Positions 49,328-58,292 of a stretch of DNA of 64,000 nt are shown piece by piece. The notes under the pieces are model-generated. The model was not told where the DNA came from. It searched no databases and saw nothing but the letters and a program-made list of their open reading frames with translations. A program made the translations under genes and the position numbers. The stretch comes from DASYXW01 sp035934405. Lineage in GTDB: Bacteria > Acidobacteriota > Terriglobia > UBA7540. The stretch lies in NCBI GenBank assembly GCA_035934405.1, contig DASYXW010000074.1, positions 49,854 through 113,853 of the forward strand, written 5' to 3'. Within the stretch, counting starts at the first letter, position 1. Each line of letters opens with the position of its first letter.

Positions 49328-49336
49328 TGTTACAAT
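49328..49336 (+). promoter_or_regulatory. Candidate extended -10 promoter for the riboswitch transcript
   Basis: TGTTACAAT is an extended -10 (TGnTAnAAT). Transcription from about 49343 would start 16 bases before the first stem of the FMN riboswitch. A second TACAAT lies at 49344-49349. Confidence 0.45.
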
Positions 49337-49358
49337 ACGCTTTTACAATTCGTTGAAC

Positions 49359-49506
49359 GACCTTCGGGGCAGGGTGAGGGAAGGAAAGCCAGATTCCCAA
49401 TTCCCGATCGGCGGTACAGCCCGCGAGGAGTGGCCCGTATGGGCCAGCAGTCTCCAGGATCCGGTGAAACTCCGGGGCCGACGGTACAGTCCGGATGGGG
49501 AAGGTC
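49359..49506 (+). promoter_or_regulatory. FMN riboswitch (RFN element) with a hairpin inserted in loop 2
   Basis: The conserved RFN blocks occur in order. P1 is GACCTTC (49359-49365) with GAAGGTC (49500-49506). Then come CGGGGCAGGGTGA, AATTCCCGATCGGCGGTA, CAGCCCGCGAG, a variable hairpin TGGCCC-GTA-TGGGCCA (49431-49446), GATCCGGTGAAACTCCGGGG, CCGACGGTACAGTCCGGATG and GGGAAGG. In known elements GGGTGA is followed directly by AATTCCC; here 21 bases (49378-49398, GGGAA...TTCCC) intervene and can form a 5-bp hairpin. It lies 116 bases upstream of the TonB-dependent receptor ATG on the same strand. No clear terminator or ribosome-binding-site sequestering stem is visible, so the mode of control is unknown. 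Confidence 0.93.
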
Positions 49507-49622
49507 AGGTTTGTTGGCGACACGTGGAGTCCTCTGCTTGAGGGCGTGTTACTCCGTGCGTGTGCTCACTTCCTAGCTCTCGCCTCGTTCTGCCCCTAGC
49601 ACAGTTTACTTGAGCCTGAACC

Positions 49623-52600
49623 ATGCGTTTTCAAAAGACTCCCTTCTCGCCACTAACCACTGACCACTCACCACTGTCCTTGTCACTTGTCACTTGTCAC
49701 TCGTCACTGCGGTGGGGTCACTCGCCACTGCTCTTGTTCCTCTTCGTGCTCGCGCCACCGCCGCTGGCCGCTCAGACCTGGAACGGCAGCCTCGAAGGTG
49801 TGATTCTTGACCCCTCCGGCGCTGCGATTCCCGGCGCGCAGGTTGCACTACGCAACCCCTCGACCGGACTCGTTCGCAAAGCCGCGACCGATGAGCACGG
49901 CGAATACAATTTCCCCTTGCTGCCCGTAGGCGCCTACCAGCTCCGAGTCGCGCGGGCGGGCTTCGTCGGCGCCGAGCGCCACCTCACGCTCGAAGTGGGC
50001 CAGGCCGCACGCGTGGACTTCGCGCTCGCCATCGCGCGCGGCCGGACTTCCATCACCGTCGGCTCGGAGGCTCCGCCGGTGGATACGGCGTCGCCCGCCG
50101 TGAGCGAGGAAATCAGCAACCGCCGCGTCAGGGAGTTGCCGCTCAACGGCCGCGAGTTTCTGCAACTGGCCCTGCTCGCCGCCGGCGTCACGCCACCCTA
50201 CGCCAACGGCGCGAGCGCCCAGTTCAACACCGAGGCGCTGGGCCTGGGATTTTCCGTCAACGGCCAACGCGCCGAGCGGAACAACTTCACGCTCGACGGT
50301 GTGAGCGTGATGGAGCCCTTTGCTTATAGCCTTACCGTGAATCCTTCCGTTGACGCCATTCGCGAGTTCCGCGTGGTGGAGAGTTCCTATTCCGCCGCGC
50401 AAGGCGTGGTCTCGGGCGCGCAGGTTGAGGTCGCCACGCGCTCGGGCTCGAATCAGTTCCACGGCACGGCTTACGAATTTCTGCGCAACAGCGCGCTGGA
50501 TGCCAAGAACTTCTTCGACGATCCGCTGCGCCCGATTCCGCCCTATCACCAGAACCAGTTTGGCGCGAGCCTCGGCGGGCCGATTAAACGCGACCGGACA
50601 TTTTTCTTCGCCAACTACGAGGGATTCCGCATCCGGCAGAGCGTGACCAACACCACGCTGCTGCCGCCGCTCGCGATTCGCGCCGGTGACCTCAGCGGCA
50701 CGAATCCGCTTACCGGCCAGCCGTTCCCGGCCATCATCAACCCGGCGACCGGCAAGGCATTCGCGGGCAACCAGGTTCCACTCGCCGATATTGACCCATT
50801 CTCGCAGGCCATTCTGGCGCGCGTTCCGCTGCCTAATCAGCCGAATGCGGCCCCGGGCGCCAACAACAACATCAACGTCGGGCTGCGCCCGGTCACGCAG
50901 GATCAGTTCACCGTGCGGCTCGATCATCAGTTGAAGCCTCGCCACCAGCTGTTTGCCCGGTTTGTTTACTTCAACAGCCGGCAGCTTTTTCCCTTCGTCC
51001 CGGACGTCTTCGCGCAGAATCCTTCCGCCCCGCCGGGATTCGGAACCAACAAAAACGACGCCGGCCGCAATCTGGCGCTCGGTCTCACGTCCGTGTTTCG
51101 TCCCACACTCATCAACGATTTCCGCTTCGGCTACAATTACTACTTCGGGACCAAAGAGGCGCAGAACATCCATAGCGGATTTCTCGCCTCGCTCGGCATT
51201 GCGCGTGCGCCCGGTTCCACCAACGACGGCATCCCTGCCATCAACGTCCCCGGCTACGCCGACCTCGGCGACAGCGACATCTTTCAGCCGCAGATTCGCA
51301 AGGACAACACCCTCCAGTTCACCGACAGCATGGTCTGGGTAAAGGACCGCCACACCATTCAATTCGGCGGCGACGTCCGCCGTTTGCGGCTTTTCTACCT
51401 CGTCGAAAATTTCGGCCAGGGGATTTTCGATTTCAGCGATGGCGCGAGTTCCGTCTCCGGCACGGCGTTTTCCGATTTCCTCCTCGGCCGGCCGTTTCTG
51501 TCTCTCGCGCAGGCGGGCAACTCGGGTGGCAACGACCGGCTGGACTATCTCGGCCTCTACTTCACAGACGAGTTCCACGCCACGCGGCGGCTCACGCTCA
51601 CCTACGGCCTGCGCGAAGAGTTCAATTCCCCGCCCACCAACGCCGACGGCCGCGGCGCGATTCTCGATCCCACCGACGCCTTGCGCTTCATCGTGCGCAA
51701 CGATGAGGGTCAGGCTCAGAGCCTCATCAGCAATCCGCTGGCGCAGCAGTTGCAGCAGCGCTTCGGGCTCGAGTTCATCACCAACGCGCAGGCAGGACTG
51801 CCGCCGTCGCTCATCCGGCCGGACTGGGCTGGCTGGGCGCCGCGATTCGGATTCGCTTACGACGTTTCGGGAGACGGCAGGACGGCGGTCCGCGGCGGCG
51901 CCGGCGTGTTCAACTCGCTTGGCGAACTTGACTACGCGGCCGAGACGCGCCTTTCGGCGCCCATCAGCGAGTCGCTTTTCGGACTCGACCTCTGCCGTTT
52001 CTTTGGTCCGGGCGCCTGTGGCCAGAGCTTTGCCCCGCCGCAACTCAGCTACGCGCTCGCCTACCAGATCGGCAATCAGCCGCCCGACGGGGTTTCCTCG
52101 CCGCCCAACATCCGCAACGGCTATGTTTACGAGTGGAGCCTCTCGCTCGACCACGAGCTGTCGCCGAACACCGTGCTCTCGGTCAGCTACTCCGGCTCTG
52201 ACGGCCACAAGCTGCCCCGGCGCTCGATCCAGAATCAGGGTGTGCCGAACCTGCCCGGGGTGCGGCGCGACTACCACCCGCAGCCCGGCTCCAACCAGTT
52301 CTCGCGTGCCACCGACGTGAATTCCAACTACAACGCGCTCATCCTGCATCTCGAACGCCGATTCGCGCACGGCCTTTCCCTGGCTACCGGCTACACCTGG
52401 GGCAAGTCCATTGACGACGCGTCCGGCCTGCAAGGCACTGACATGCCGCAGGACAATTACAATCTGCGCGCCGAGCGCGGCCTCTCGGATTTCGACGTCC
52501 GGCAGCGCTTCGTGCTTTCGAGCACCTGGCAATTGCCGTTCGGCCGCGGCCGCCACTGGCTCGCGCGCGGCCCGGCCGCGAGCATCCTGGGCGAGTGGCA

Positions 52601-53066
52601 GGCGGCGAATATCGTGACCCTCGAGACCGGCCAGCCGCTCACTGCGATTCTCGGCACGGCGCTTTCCGGCACCGACTCGAACGGCACGGACCGTCCCAAC
52701 CTGATTGCCAATCCCAACCTGCCCGCCGGTCAGCGCGACCCGAGCCACTGGTTCAATACTGCTGCCTTCGTGCCGCCGCCCCTTTACACTGACGCTCTCG
52801 GGGTTTTCAGCATCCCCGGCAATGAGGGCCGCAACGTGATCATCGGCCCCGGCTTCGCCGACTGGGACGTGAGCCTGCAGCGGACGTTTCGCCTCAGTCG
52901 CCTTAGCGACCGCGCCGGCCTGGTGTTTCGCGACGATTTTTTCAACCTCACCAATCACCCTAACTTCGACCGGCCCGGCCTCATTGTCGGCACGTCGAAC
53001 TTCGGGCGCATCAGTTCGGCCCAAAACTCCCGGCAGATTCAGTTCGCGTTGCGTGTGAATTGGTAG
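49623..53066 (+). CDS. TonB-dependent receptor, Oar-type with carboxypeptidase-regulatory-like domain
   Basis: A 1147-residue outer-membrane transporter. After a signal peptide (LLLFLFVLAPPPLAAQ), residues ~52-135 form a carboxypeptidase-regulatory-like beta-sandwich (GVILDPSGAAIPGAQVALRNPSTG, DEHGEYNFPLLPVGAYQL). The plug follows (RVRELPLNGREFLQLALLAAGV, SVNGQRAERNNFTLDGVSV, VEVATRSGSNQFHGTAYEF). The barrel runs to the last residue, ending FALRVNW with a terminal aromatic. Residues ~10-33 are encoded by CCACTGA/TTGTCAC-type heptamers. An FMN riboswitch precedes it and an M20 peptidase follows 63 bases later. Oar-type receptors usually lack known substrates; flavin or a flavin-linked compound is suggested only by the riboswitch. 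Confidence 0.93.
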   Translation: MRFQKTPFSPLTTDHSPLSLSLVTCHSSLRWGHSPLLLFLFVLAPPPLAAQTWNGSLEGVILDPSGAAIPGAQVALRNPSTGLVRKAATDEHGEYNFPLLPVGAYQLRVARAGFVGAERHLTLEVGQAARVDFALAIARGRTSITVGSEAPPVDTASPAVSEEISNRRVRELPLNGREFLQLALLAAGVTPPYANGASAQFNTEALGLGFSVNGQRAERNNFTLDGVSVMEPFAYSLTVNPSVDAIREFRVVESSYSAAQGVVSGAQVEVATRSGSNQFHGTAYEFLRNSALDAKNFFDDPLRPIPPYHQNQFGASLGGPIKRDRTFFFANYEGFRIRQSVTNTTLLPPLAIRAGDLSGTNPLTGQPFPAIINPATGKAFAGNQVPLADIDPFSQAILARVPLPNQPNAAPGANNNINVGLRPVTQDQFTVRLDHQLKPRHQLFARFVYFNSRQLFPFVPDVFAQNPSAPPGFGTNKNDAGRNLALGLTSVFRPTLINDFRFGYNYYFGTKEAQNIHSGFLASLGIARAPGSTNDGIPAINVPGYADLGDSDIFQPQIRKDNTLQFTDSMVWVKDRHTIQFGGDVRRLRLFYLVENFGQGIFDFSDGASSVSGTAFSDFLLGRPFLSLAQAGNSGGNDRLDYLGLYFTDEFHATRRLTLTYGLREEFNSPPTNADGRGAILDPTDALRFIVRNDEGQAQSLISNPLAQQLQQRFGLEFITNAQAGLPPSLIRPDWAGWAPRFGFAYDVSGDGRTAVRGGAGVFNSLGELDYAAETRLSAPISESLFGLDLCRFFGPGACGQSFAPPQLSYALAYQIGNQPPDGVSSPPNIRNGYVYEWSLSLDHELSPNTVLSVSYSGSDGHKLPRRSIQNQGVPNLPGVRRDYHPQPGSNQFSRATDVNSNYNALILHLERRFAHGLSLATGYTWGKSIDDASGLQGTDMPQDNYNLRAERGLSDFDVRQRFVLSSTWQLPFGRGRHWLARGPAASILGEWQAANIVTLETGQPLTAILGTALSGTDSNGTDRPNLIANPNLPAGQRDPSHWFNTAAFVPPPLYTDALGVFSIPGNEGRNVIIGPGFADWDVSLQRTFRLSRLSDRAGLVFRDDFFNLTNHPNFDRPGLIVGTSNFGRISSAQNSRQIQFALRVNW

Positions 53067-53129
53067 GAATTTCTGTGTTACGCTGGCGTTCACCAGGCAA
53101 GCGAAGAATCCGAACCGAGGAGTGATTTC

Positions 53130-54566
53130 ATGCGGCAATTCACCTTAACGCGCGTTGCGATGTTCCTTCTCATCCCCGTGTTGCTCGTCGGGCCGTCGCT
53201 CGGCGCACCGGTGGATGACGCCACGCGCCAGCTTTCCCACGACATCTTCAAGCAACTGATCGAAATCAACACCACCGACTCGGTGGGCAGCACGACGGTG
53301 GCGGCGCAAGCCATGGCGCAACGTCTGCTCGACGCCGGATTTCCGCCCTCCGACGTCGTCGTGCTGGGGCCGAACGACCGCAAAGGAAACCTGGTGGCGC
53401 GCTTTCATGGCACGGGCGCGCACCGGCCGGTGCTGCTCATCGGGCACCTCGACGTGGTTGAGGCGCTCCGCCAGGATTGGACCACCGATCCCTTCCAGTT
53501 CGTCGAAAAGGATGGCTATTACTACGGCCGCGGCACGCAGGATATGAAAAGCGACGACGCCATCTTCGTCACCACCTTGATTCGATTCTGGAAGGAAGGA
53601 TACAAGCCGGACCGCGATATCATTTTGGCGCTGACCGCCGATGAGGAGGGCGGAAAATCGAACGGCGTTGACTGGCTGCTGAAGAATCACCGCGGCCTGA
53701 TCGACGCCGAGTTCGTGCTCAACGCCGACGGCGGCGGCGTGGATACCGTGCGCGGCAAGCCACTGATCGTCTCCATGGACGGCAGTGAAAAGCTCTACGC
53801 TGACTTTCAGCTTACCGTAACCAACCCCGGCGGCCACAGCTCCCTGCCGCGCCCCGACAACGCCATCTACCACCTCACCGACGCCTTGGCGCGGCTCGAA
53901 CGCTACCAGTTTCCATTCGAGCTGAATCCCGTCACGCGCGCCTACTTCGAAAAGATGGCCACGGTCGAAACCGGCCAAACTGCGGCGGACATGGCGGCGA
54001 TCGTGACGACGCCTCCGGATCCTGCGGCCGTCGCGCGGCTCTCGAACGACCCGCTCTCGAACGCCACCATGCGCACGACCTGCGTGGCCACGCGGCTCGA
54101 CGCCGGCCACGCCAACAACGCTCTGCCGCAAACCGCGCGCGCCAACGTCAACTGCCGCATCCTGCCGGGACACACGCGCGAGGAAACCCGTCAGACGCTG
54201 ATCAAGATCTTTGCCGACCCCAAGGTCGAGGTGCGATACGTTGATAACAGCGGCCGCGTGCTCGATCGCGCGCCGGAGGGCGAGGCGTTTCCGCCCGTCA
54301 AGCTGCGCGCCGACGTCATGCAGACACTCGAACGCGTGGCCGGCTCGATGTGGCCCGGGGCGCCGGTGGTGCCCACGATGGCCACCGGCGCCTCCGACGG
54401 CGTCTATACCAACGCCGCCGGCCTGCCGACCTACGGAATCTCCGGCATCGCGATTGATCTTGACGACGTGCGGGCGCATGGAAAGGACGAGCGGGTGCGG
54501 GTGGAGTCGTTCTACCAGGGCGTGGACTTCTATTACCGTTACTTGAAGGCGCTCACCGCTCGATGA
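53130..54566 (+). CDS. Secreted M20-family metallopeptidase
   Basis: A 478-residue exported zinc peptidase. The signal peptide is FTLTRVAMFLLIPVLLVGPSLGA. Metal-binding motifs are LLIGHLDVV (His), YYGRGTQDMKSDDA (bridging Asp) and ALTADEEGG (catalytic and ligand Glu), followed by VLNADGGG (Asp). The lid domain follows NPGGHSSLPRPDNA. The final ligand His is in DDVRAHGKDERV. All residues of an active di-zinc M20 enzyme are present. GAGGAG lies upstream of the ATG. It is probably co-transcribed with the receptor; a role in processing an imported or external substrate is possible. Confidence 0.92.
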   Translation: MRQFTLTRVAMFLLIPVLLVGPSLGAPVDDATRQLSHDIFKQLIEINTTDSVGSTTVAAQAMAQRLLDAGFPPSDVVVLGPNDRKGNLVARFHGTGAHRPVLLIGHLDVVEALRQDWTTDPFQFVEKDGYYYGRGTQDMKSDDAIFVTTLIRFWKEGYKPDRDIILALTADEEGGKSNGVDWLLKNHRGLIDAEFVLNADGGGVDTVRGKPLIVSMDGSEKLYADFQLTVTNPGGHSSLPRPDNAIYHLTDALARLERYQFPFELNPVTRAYFEKMATVETGQTAADMAAIVTTPPDPAAVARLSNDPLSNATMRTTCVATRLDAGHANNALPQTARANVNCRILPGHTREETRQTLIKIFADPKVEVRYVDNSGRVLDRAPEGEAFPPVKLRADVMQTLERVAGSMWPGAPVVPTMATGASDGVYTNAAGLPTYGISGIAIDLDDVRAHGKDERVRVESFYQGVDFYYRYLKALTAR

Positions 54567-54601
54567 ACGGGTCTGCCACGGCCGGCGGCGGGAAGTCGGG
54601 G

Positions 54602-55978
54602 CTACGGCCGGCGTTGTCGCGGCACTGCGGTTACGGCGATCGATCGCGCGCCGTTCTTGCCCACCGACCGCACGGCGAAGAAGTGGTTGTCAGTCGAAAC
54701 GCCTTTGAGCACGGTTTCGCCCGTCGTCGGAACGAAGTCGTACACTGACCAGCGCGGGTCGGTAGTCTCGCGCCACAAGATTTCGAACCCGGCGCGCGCC
54801 GCGTCGCCCGGGGCCGCCCACGCCACCTTGGCATCAGGCGTCACAGCGCCTGCCAGGGCGACGTCCGAAGGAGCGGCCGGGGCAAGCGCCAGTTCCCGCA
54901 GCGCCTCGGCGTTATCACGCGCCACGTTGCCGATGAAGGTGAAGTTGAGAAACTTCATCAAGTCGCCGTATTCAATGCCACCTTCGGTGCGCGGCGTCTG
55001 GTGCTCGTGATGATAGTTTTCCAGCGGCTCGGTGAAGCGCACCGCGGGCAGACCGGCTTCGACGAAGGGCATGTGATCGCCGCCGCGGCCAAAGCGGTCG
55101 AGGCGAAAGATCAGCCGCACCGAATCGCGGCCGTCGATCTCTTCCACCGCGCGCGCCAGTTCGCGGGAGGCGGATTCTCCGCCGTCGGGGGCGCCCTGCG
55201 AGAAGAGGCGCACACGGTGCGGTGCGCCGGGCGCGAAATCCGCGCCCACGATGTCGTTGTCGAGCATGCTGCCGATAGTGTATCCGTTGTCCTGGAGATA
55301 CTTCAAAAGGCGCGTTCCGCCCAGCAATCCCTGCTCTTCTCCCGACACCGCTGCGAAGACGAGAGTCGACCGATACGTGCCTCCAGCCAGCAGGCGCGCG
55401 CACTCGATCGAAACCGCCGTGCCGGACGCGTCGTCATCGGCGCCGGGCGCATCGGCCTGGGCGTCCATCACGTTCGACGGCATGGAGTCGAAGTGTCCGG
55501 AAACCACGAACGCCGTGGCGCGCAACGCCGGGTCGCTGCCGGGAAGAATCGCCACCACATTTTCGAGCGGCAGCGGCTCATTGTGGGTACGCGGCGCCGT
55601 GGCCTCAAAGCGGTCTACGATCACTTGCAACCGGCCGCCTGATGACTTGGCGATCTGCTGGTAACGCGTCACGATCTTATCGCGCGCGCAACCGATGCCG
55701 CGCCCGGGGTCCGTCCAGGAGGAAAGTGAACTTCGCGTGCCACAGGAAACCAGTTCTTCGATGGTGGAGCGCAGCGAACCCTCGTCCACGCTCGAGCGCG
55801 GAATCGCGCCCGCCGGTGCGGCGAGCAGCTTCGGCACAGGCTTACCGCCTGGCGGCTCCGCCGGGTCCTGGCCGCGCGAGCGTCCGGGGGACGCGGCGGC
55901 GAACGCGACAGCGAGCGCCAGGATCAAGGAGACGCGGTGGCAAGCGATGAGTGGCCAGTGGCGAGTGCGAGTTTTCAT
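54602..55978 (-). CDS. Secreted M28-family aminopeptidase
   Basis: A 458-residue exported zinc aminopeptidase. The start at 55978 opens a signal peptide (VSLILALAVAFAAASPG); the open frame upstream overlaps the divergent amidase leader. Zinc-ligand motifs are VVSGHFDSMPSN (His), APGADDDASGTA (bridging Asp), AVSGEEQGLLGG (Glu pair), DNDIVGAD (Asp) and the C-terminal YHHEHQTPRT (His). A fibronectin-like C-terminal domain (APSDVALAGAVTPDAKVAWAAP) follows. TATACT lies 8 bases before the ATG without a ribosome binding site, so it may be leaderless. Confidence 0.9.
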   Translation of the reverse strand: MKTRTRHWPLIACHRVSLILALAVAFAAASPGRSRGQDPAEPPGGKPVPKLLAAPAGAIPRSSVDEGSLRSTIEELVSCGTRSSLSSWTDPGRGIGCARDKIVTRYQQIAKSSGGRLQVIVDRFEATAPRTHNEPLPLENVVAILPGSDPALRATAFVVSGHFDSMPSNVMDAQADAPGADDDASGTAVSIECARLLAGGTYRSTLVFAAVSGEEQGLLGGTRLLKYLQDNGYTIGSMLDNDIVGADFAPGAPHRVRLFSQGAPDGGESASRELARAVEEIDGRDSVRLIFRLDRFGRGGDHMPFVEAGLPAVRFTEPLENYHHEHQTPRTEGGIEYGDLMKFLNFTFIGNVARDNAEALRELALAPAAPSDVALAGAVTPDAKVAWAAPGDAARAGFEILWRETTDPRWSVYDFVPTTGETVLKGVSTDNHFFAVRSVGKNGARSIAVTAVPRQRRP

Positions 55979-55986
55979 GGAAAAGG

Positions 55987-55992
55987 AGTATA
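55987..55992 (-). promoter_or_regulatory. -10-like box next to the M28 peptidase start codon
   Basis: On the minus strand TATACT ends 8 bases before the ATG at 55978. With normal spacing the transcript would start 1-3 bases before the ATG, consistent with a leaderless message. There is no Shine-Dalgarno sequence. The -35 match is weak. Confidence 0.35.
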
Positions 55993-56114
55993 ACGCCCTT
56001 AGGTGCTCGGTGGCAGCGAAACGTCGAGGGGCCGATTTTGAATACGGCAGTGCGCAGCGTGCTATACAATGAAGTGAGAAAACCTCGGATGGCCTTCGTG
56101 AAGATGGTGACCCG

Positions 56115-57638
56115 TTGAGCCCCTTGAGCCTGTCGAGCGAACCCGGCCGTCCAGTCTCGTCGCGTCGGCACGGCAGACGGTTTCTCTGCCTCGGCCTGGC
56201 GCTCAGTCTGATCATCATCATCTGGCCGGCGCATCAGCTTCGCAGCGACAATTTCGTTGTGTACCTGCCCAACGCGCACCAAGTGATCCCGCTCGAGTCC
56301 ATTGACCGCGTTCAGTACCTACCCTTGGTGCCGTTGCTCAACCTGGTGGGCACCGTGAGCGGGATCGAGGAGAAGGGCAATTCGATGAAGGTGTGGCTCG
56401 GCAGCAATCAACTGGAGCTGCACCGCGGCGACAAGAAGGTGCGCATCAACCGGGCCGCGCTGAAGCTCTCGAACCCGGTCCGCGTCTCGAACGGCCAATG
56501 GATGGCGCCCCTGGATTTCATCGATTCGGCTCTGCCCAGGCTCACTAACCAGCGACTGGAGTACCGGCCCGGTGACCAACGCATCTTCATCGGCGACGTG
56601 CGCCCGACCACGTTCTTTGTGACGCGCGCGCCGCTTCCTAACGGCACGCGGCTGACTTTTCACTTCAGTGACGCGGTGACGATTCACACCACGTCCAGCA
56701 ACGGCAGATGGATTGTGGGGCTCGGCGGCCGTCCGGTGGAACCGCTGGAGCAAGGACTCAAGCTGAACGACGCGAGTGTGAGCGAGGTGAGATTCGACGA
56801 CCAGGACGGAGTGCCCAAGATCATCATCACACCAGTTGATGGCAGTTTGAATTTTTATCCCACGGTCGAGGATCAAGGCAAGCAGTTTCAGGCAGACATT
56901 GTGCAGCCCATAACAGCGGCCAGCCAGACACCACCGGGCCCAGCACCGGCCTCGGCGTCTTCGTCGCGCCCCGGCCCAACAGCGGGGGCCGGCGGCGCAC
57001 CGGTGTCTGCCCCGGCGCCACCGCCGTTGCCGGCCGTCGTCCTGGACGCGGGACACGGAGGGCCGGATCCTGGTGCCCGCAGCCGTGACGGCCTGGCCGA
57101 AAAAGATCTGGTGGTCCAGATCGTCGAACGGGTTCGCAACACGATCGCCGCCACCAACCAATACCGCGTCATCCTGACGCGCAACGGCGACGCGGACCCG
57201 ACCTTTGATGAGCGGGACTCGACCGCCAACCTCGCTCACCCGGTCGCCTTCCTCTCGTTCCATGCCGGGAATCTCGGCGAGCGGTCGCCTCGCGTCATGG
57301 TGTACACGTACCAGGCATCGGCGCCACCTGACGCTGGCGCTGACGCGCAGCAGATGTTTGTTCCTTGGGCGTGGGCCCAGGCGCCGCACCTCGACCAAAG
57401 CCGCCAACTGGCCGGCGCGATCGCGCAGCAGATGTCGCGCATCTCCGATCTCTCGACCGGCAACCCGGACCAGGCGCCTGTGCGGCAGCTTCGCAGTGTG
57501 AGCGCGCCCGCCGTGGCTATTGAAGTGGGAAGCCTGAGCCCAGAGCTCGACGCCGGGGTGCTCGCCACACCGGATTTCCAGCAGCAGATCGCGGCCGCCA
57601 TCGTGCAGGCTCTCGCGGCTTTTCGAGGAGGAGCGTAG
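56115..57638 (+). CDS. N-acetylmuramoyl-L-alanine amidase (Amidase_3) with stalk domain
   Basis: A 507-residue zinc amidase that cleaves septal or side-wall peptidoglycan. The best start is TTG 56115, since no ATG exists before the signal anchor (RFLCLGLALSLIIIIWPAH). Residues ~45-150 resemble a copper-amine-oxidase-type stalk domain and ~150-270 an AMIN-like beta domain. A Pro/Ala/Gly-rich linker (~275-310) follows. The catalytic domain begins PAVVLDAGHGGPDPGA (His), with EKDLV (Glu), FLSFHAGNL (His) and VAIEVGSLS (catalytic Glu). It heads a run with a GerMN protein 3 bases later, then rph and rdgB. Confidence 0.88.
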   Translation: MSPLSLSSEPGRPVSSRRHGRRFLCLGLALSLIIIIWPAHQLRSDNFVVYLPNAHQVIPLESIDRVQYLPLVPLLNLVGTVSGIEEKGNSMKVWLGSNQLELHRGDKKVRINRAALKLSNPVRVSNGQWMAPLDFIDSALPRLTNQRLEYRPGDQRIFIGDVRPTTFFVTRAPLPNGTRLTFHFSDAVTIHTTSSNGRWIVGLGGRPVEPLEQGLKLNDASVSEVRFDDQDGVPKIIITPVDGSLNFYPTVEDQGKQFQADIVQPITAASQTPPGPAPASASSSRPGPTAGAGGAPVSAPAPPPLPAVVLDAGHGGPDPGARSRDGLAEKDLVVQIVERVRNTIAATNQYRVILTRNGDADPTFDERDSTANLAHPVAFLSFHAGNLGERSPRVMVYTYQASAPPDAGADAQQMFVPWAWAQAPHLDQSRQLAGAIAQQMSRISDLSTGNPDQAPVRQLRSVSAPAVAIEVGSLSPELDAGVLATPDFQQQIAAAIVQALAAFRGGA

Positions 57639-57641
57639 ACC

Positions 57642-58244
57642 ATGTCCCGGCGCGCGTGGCTGCTGATGCTCGTCACTCTGCCGGTTCTCGTCATCGGGTC
57701 GCTTTACCTGCGCACGCTCGTGCGTCGCGTGTTTTTCGAGGCCGCTCAGCCAGCAGACGCTTCGGCGCGCGCGCGCCTGACCCAGGCCGCCCTCGAATCC
57801 TCGACCGGTGCAAGCCAGTCGGTGGTTCTGTATTTTCCGTCATACCAGGAAGGCAAACTTCGCGCCGAAAGCCGCCCCCTTTCCCTGGCGGCCAGCGACT
57901 CGGATCGCATTCGCCAAGTCGTGCTGGCGCTCGTCGAGGGGTCCCGCCAAGGCAGCGGGCAGCCGCTCGCGGCCGGCGCTGAAGTCCGCGCGGTTTTTCT
58001 TACCGCGGACGGAACGGCCTATCTGGATTTCTCGAGCGCTGCGCTCGCCGGTTTCACGCCCGGCATCGAGAGTGAGACCCTGGCCGTGTATTCGATCGTG
58101 GATTCGCTCGCGGCGAACGTCCCAGCCGTAAAACGAGTGAAGATTCTCGTGCAGGGGCAGGAAGTGGATACGCTGGACGGGCACGTGGATCTCACGAACG
58201 ACTTTGTCCCTGACCCAACGCGTATCGCGACGGCGGCGCCGTAG
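57642..58244 (+). CDS. GerMN-domain membrane-anchored protein
   Basis: A 200-residue protein with one N-terminal membrane anchor (AWLLMLVTLPVLVIGSLYLRTLV) and a GerMN domain (residues ~60-190). SVVLYFPSYQEGKLRAESRPL, RQVVLALVEGSR, LTADGTAYLDFSSAALAG and ESETLAVYSIVDSLAANVPAVKRVKILVQGQEVDTLDGHVDL are all typical. GerMN proteins occur beside amidases in many non-sporulating bacteria, where they are thought to act in cell-wall processing. The gap to the amidase is 3 bases, so the two are co-translated. Confidence 0.9.
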   Translation: MSRRAWLLMLVTLPVLVIGSLYLRTLVRRVFFEAAQPADASARARLTQAALESSTGASQSVVLYFPSYQEGKLRAESRPLSLAASDSDRIRQVVLALVEGSRQGSGQPLAAGAEVRAVFLTADGTAYLDFSSAALAGFTPGIESETLAVYSIVDSLAANVPAVKRVKILVQGQEVDTLDGHVDLTNDFVPDPTRIATAAP

Positions 58245-58292
58245 GTTCGCGTTTTTCGAATTCGAGTTTCGACATCCCAGGAGGTTTTCGCA

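Noticed and set aside
49848..53138. A 1096-codon open frame antisense to the TonB-dependent receptor
   Set aside because: It mirrors the receptor codons, is extremely rich in Arg, Ala, Val and Glu, has no domain or ribosome binding site, and the sense strand is an unmistakable receptor. Long antisense frames are expected at this GC content.
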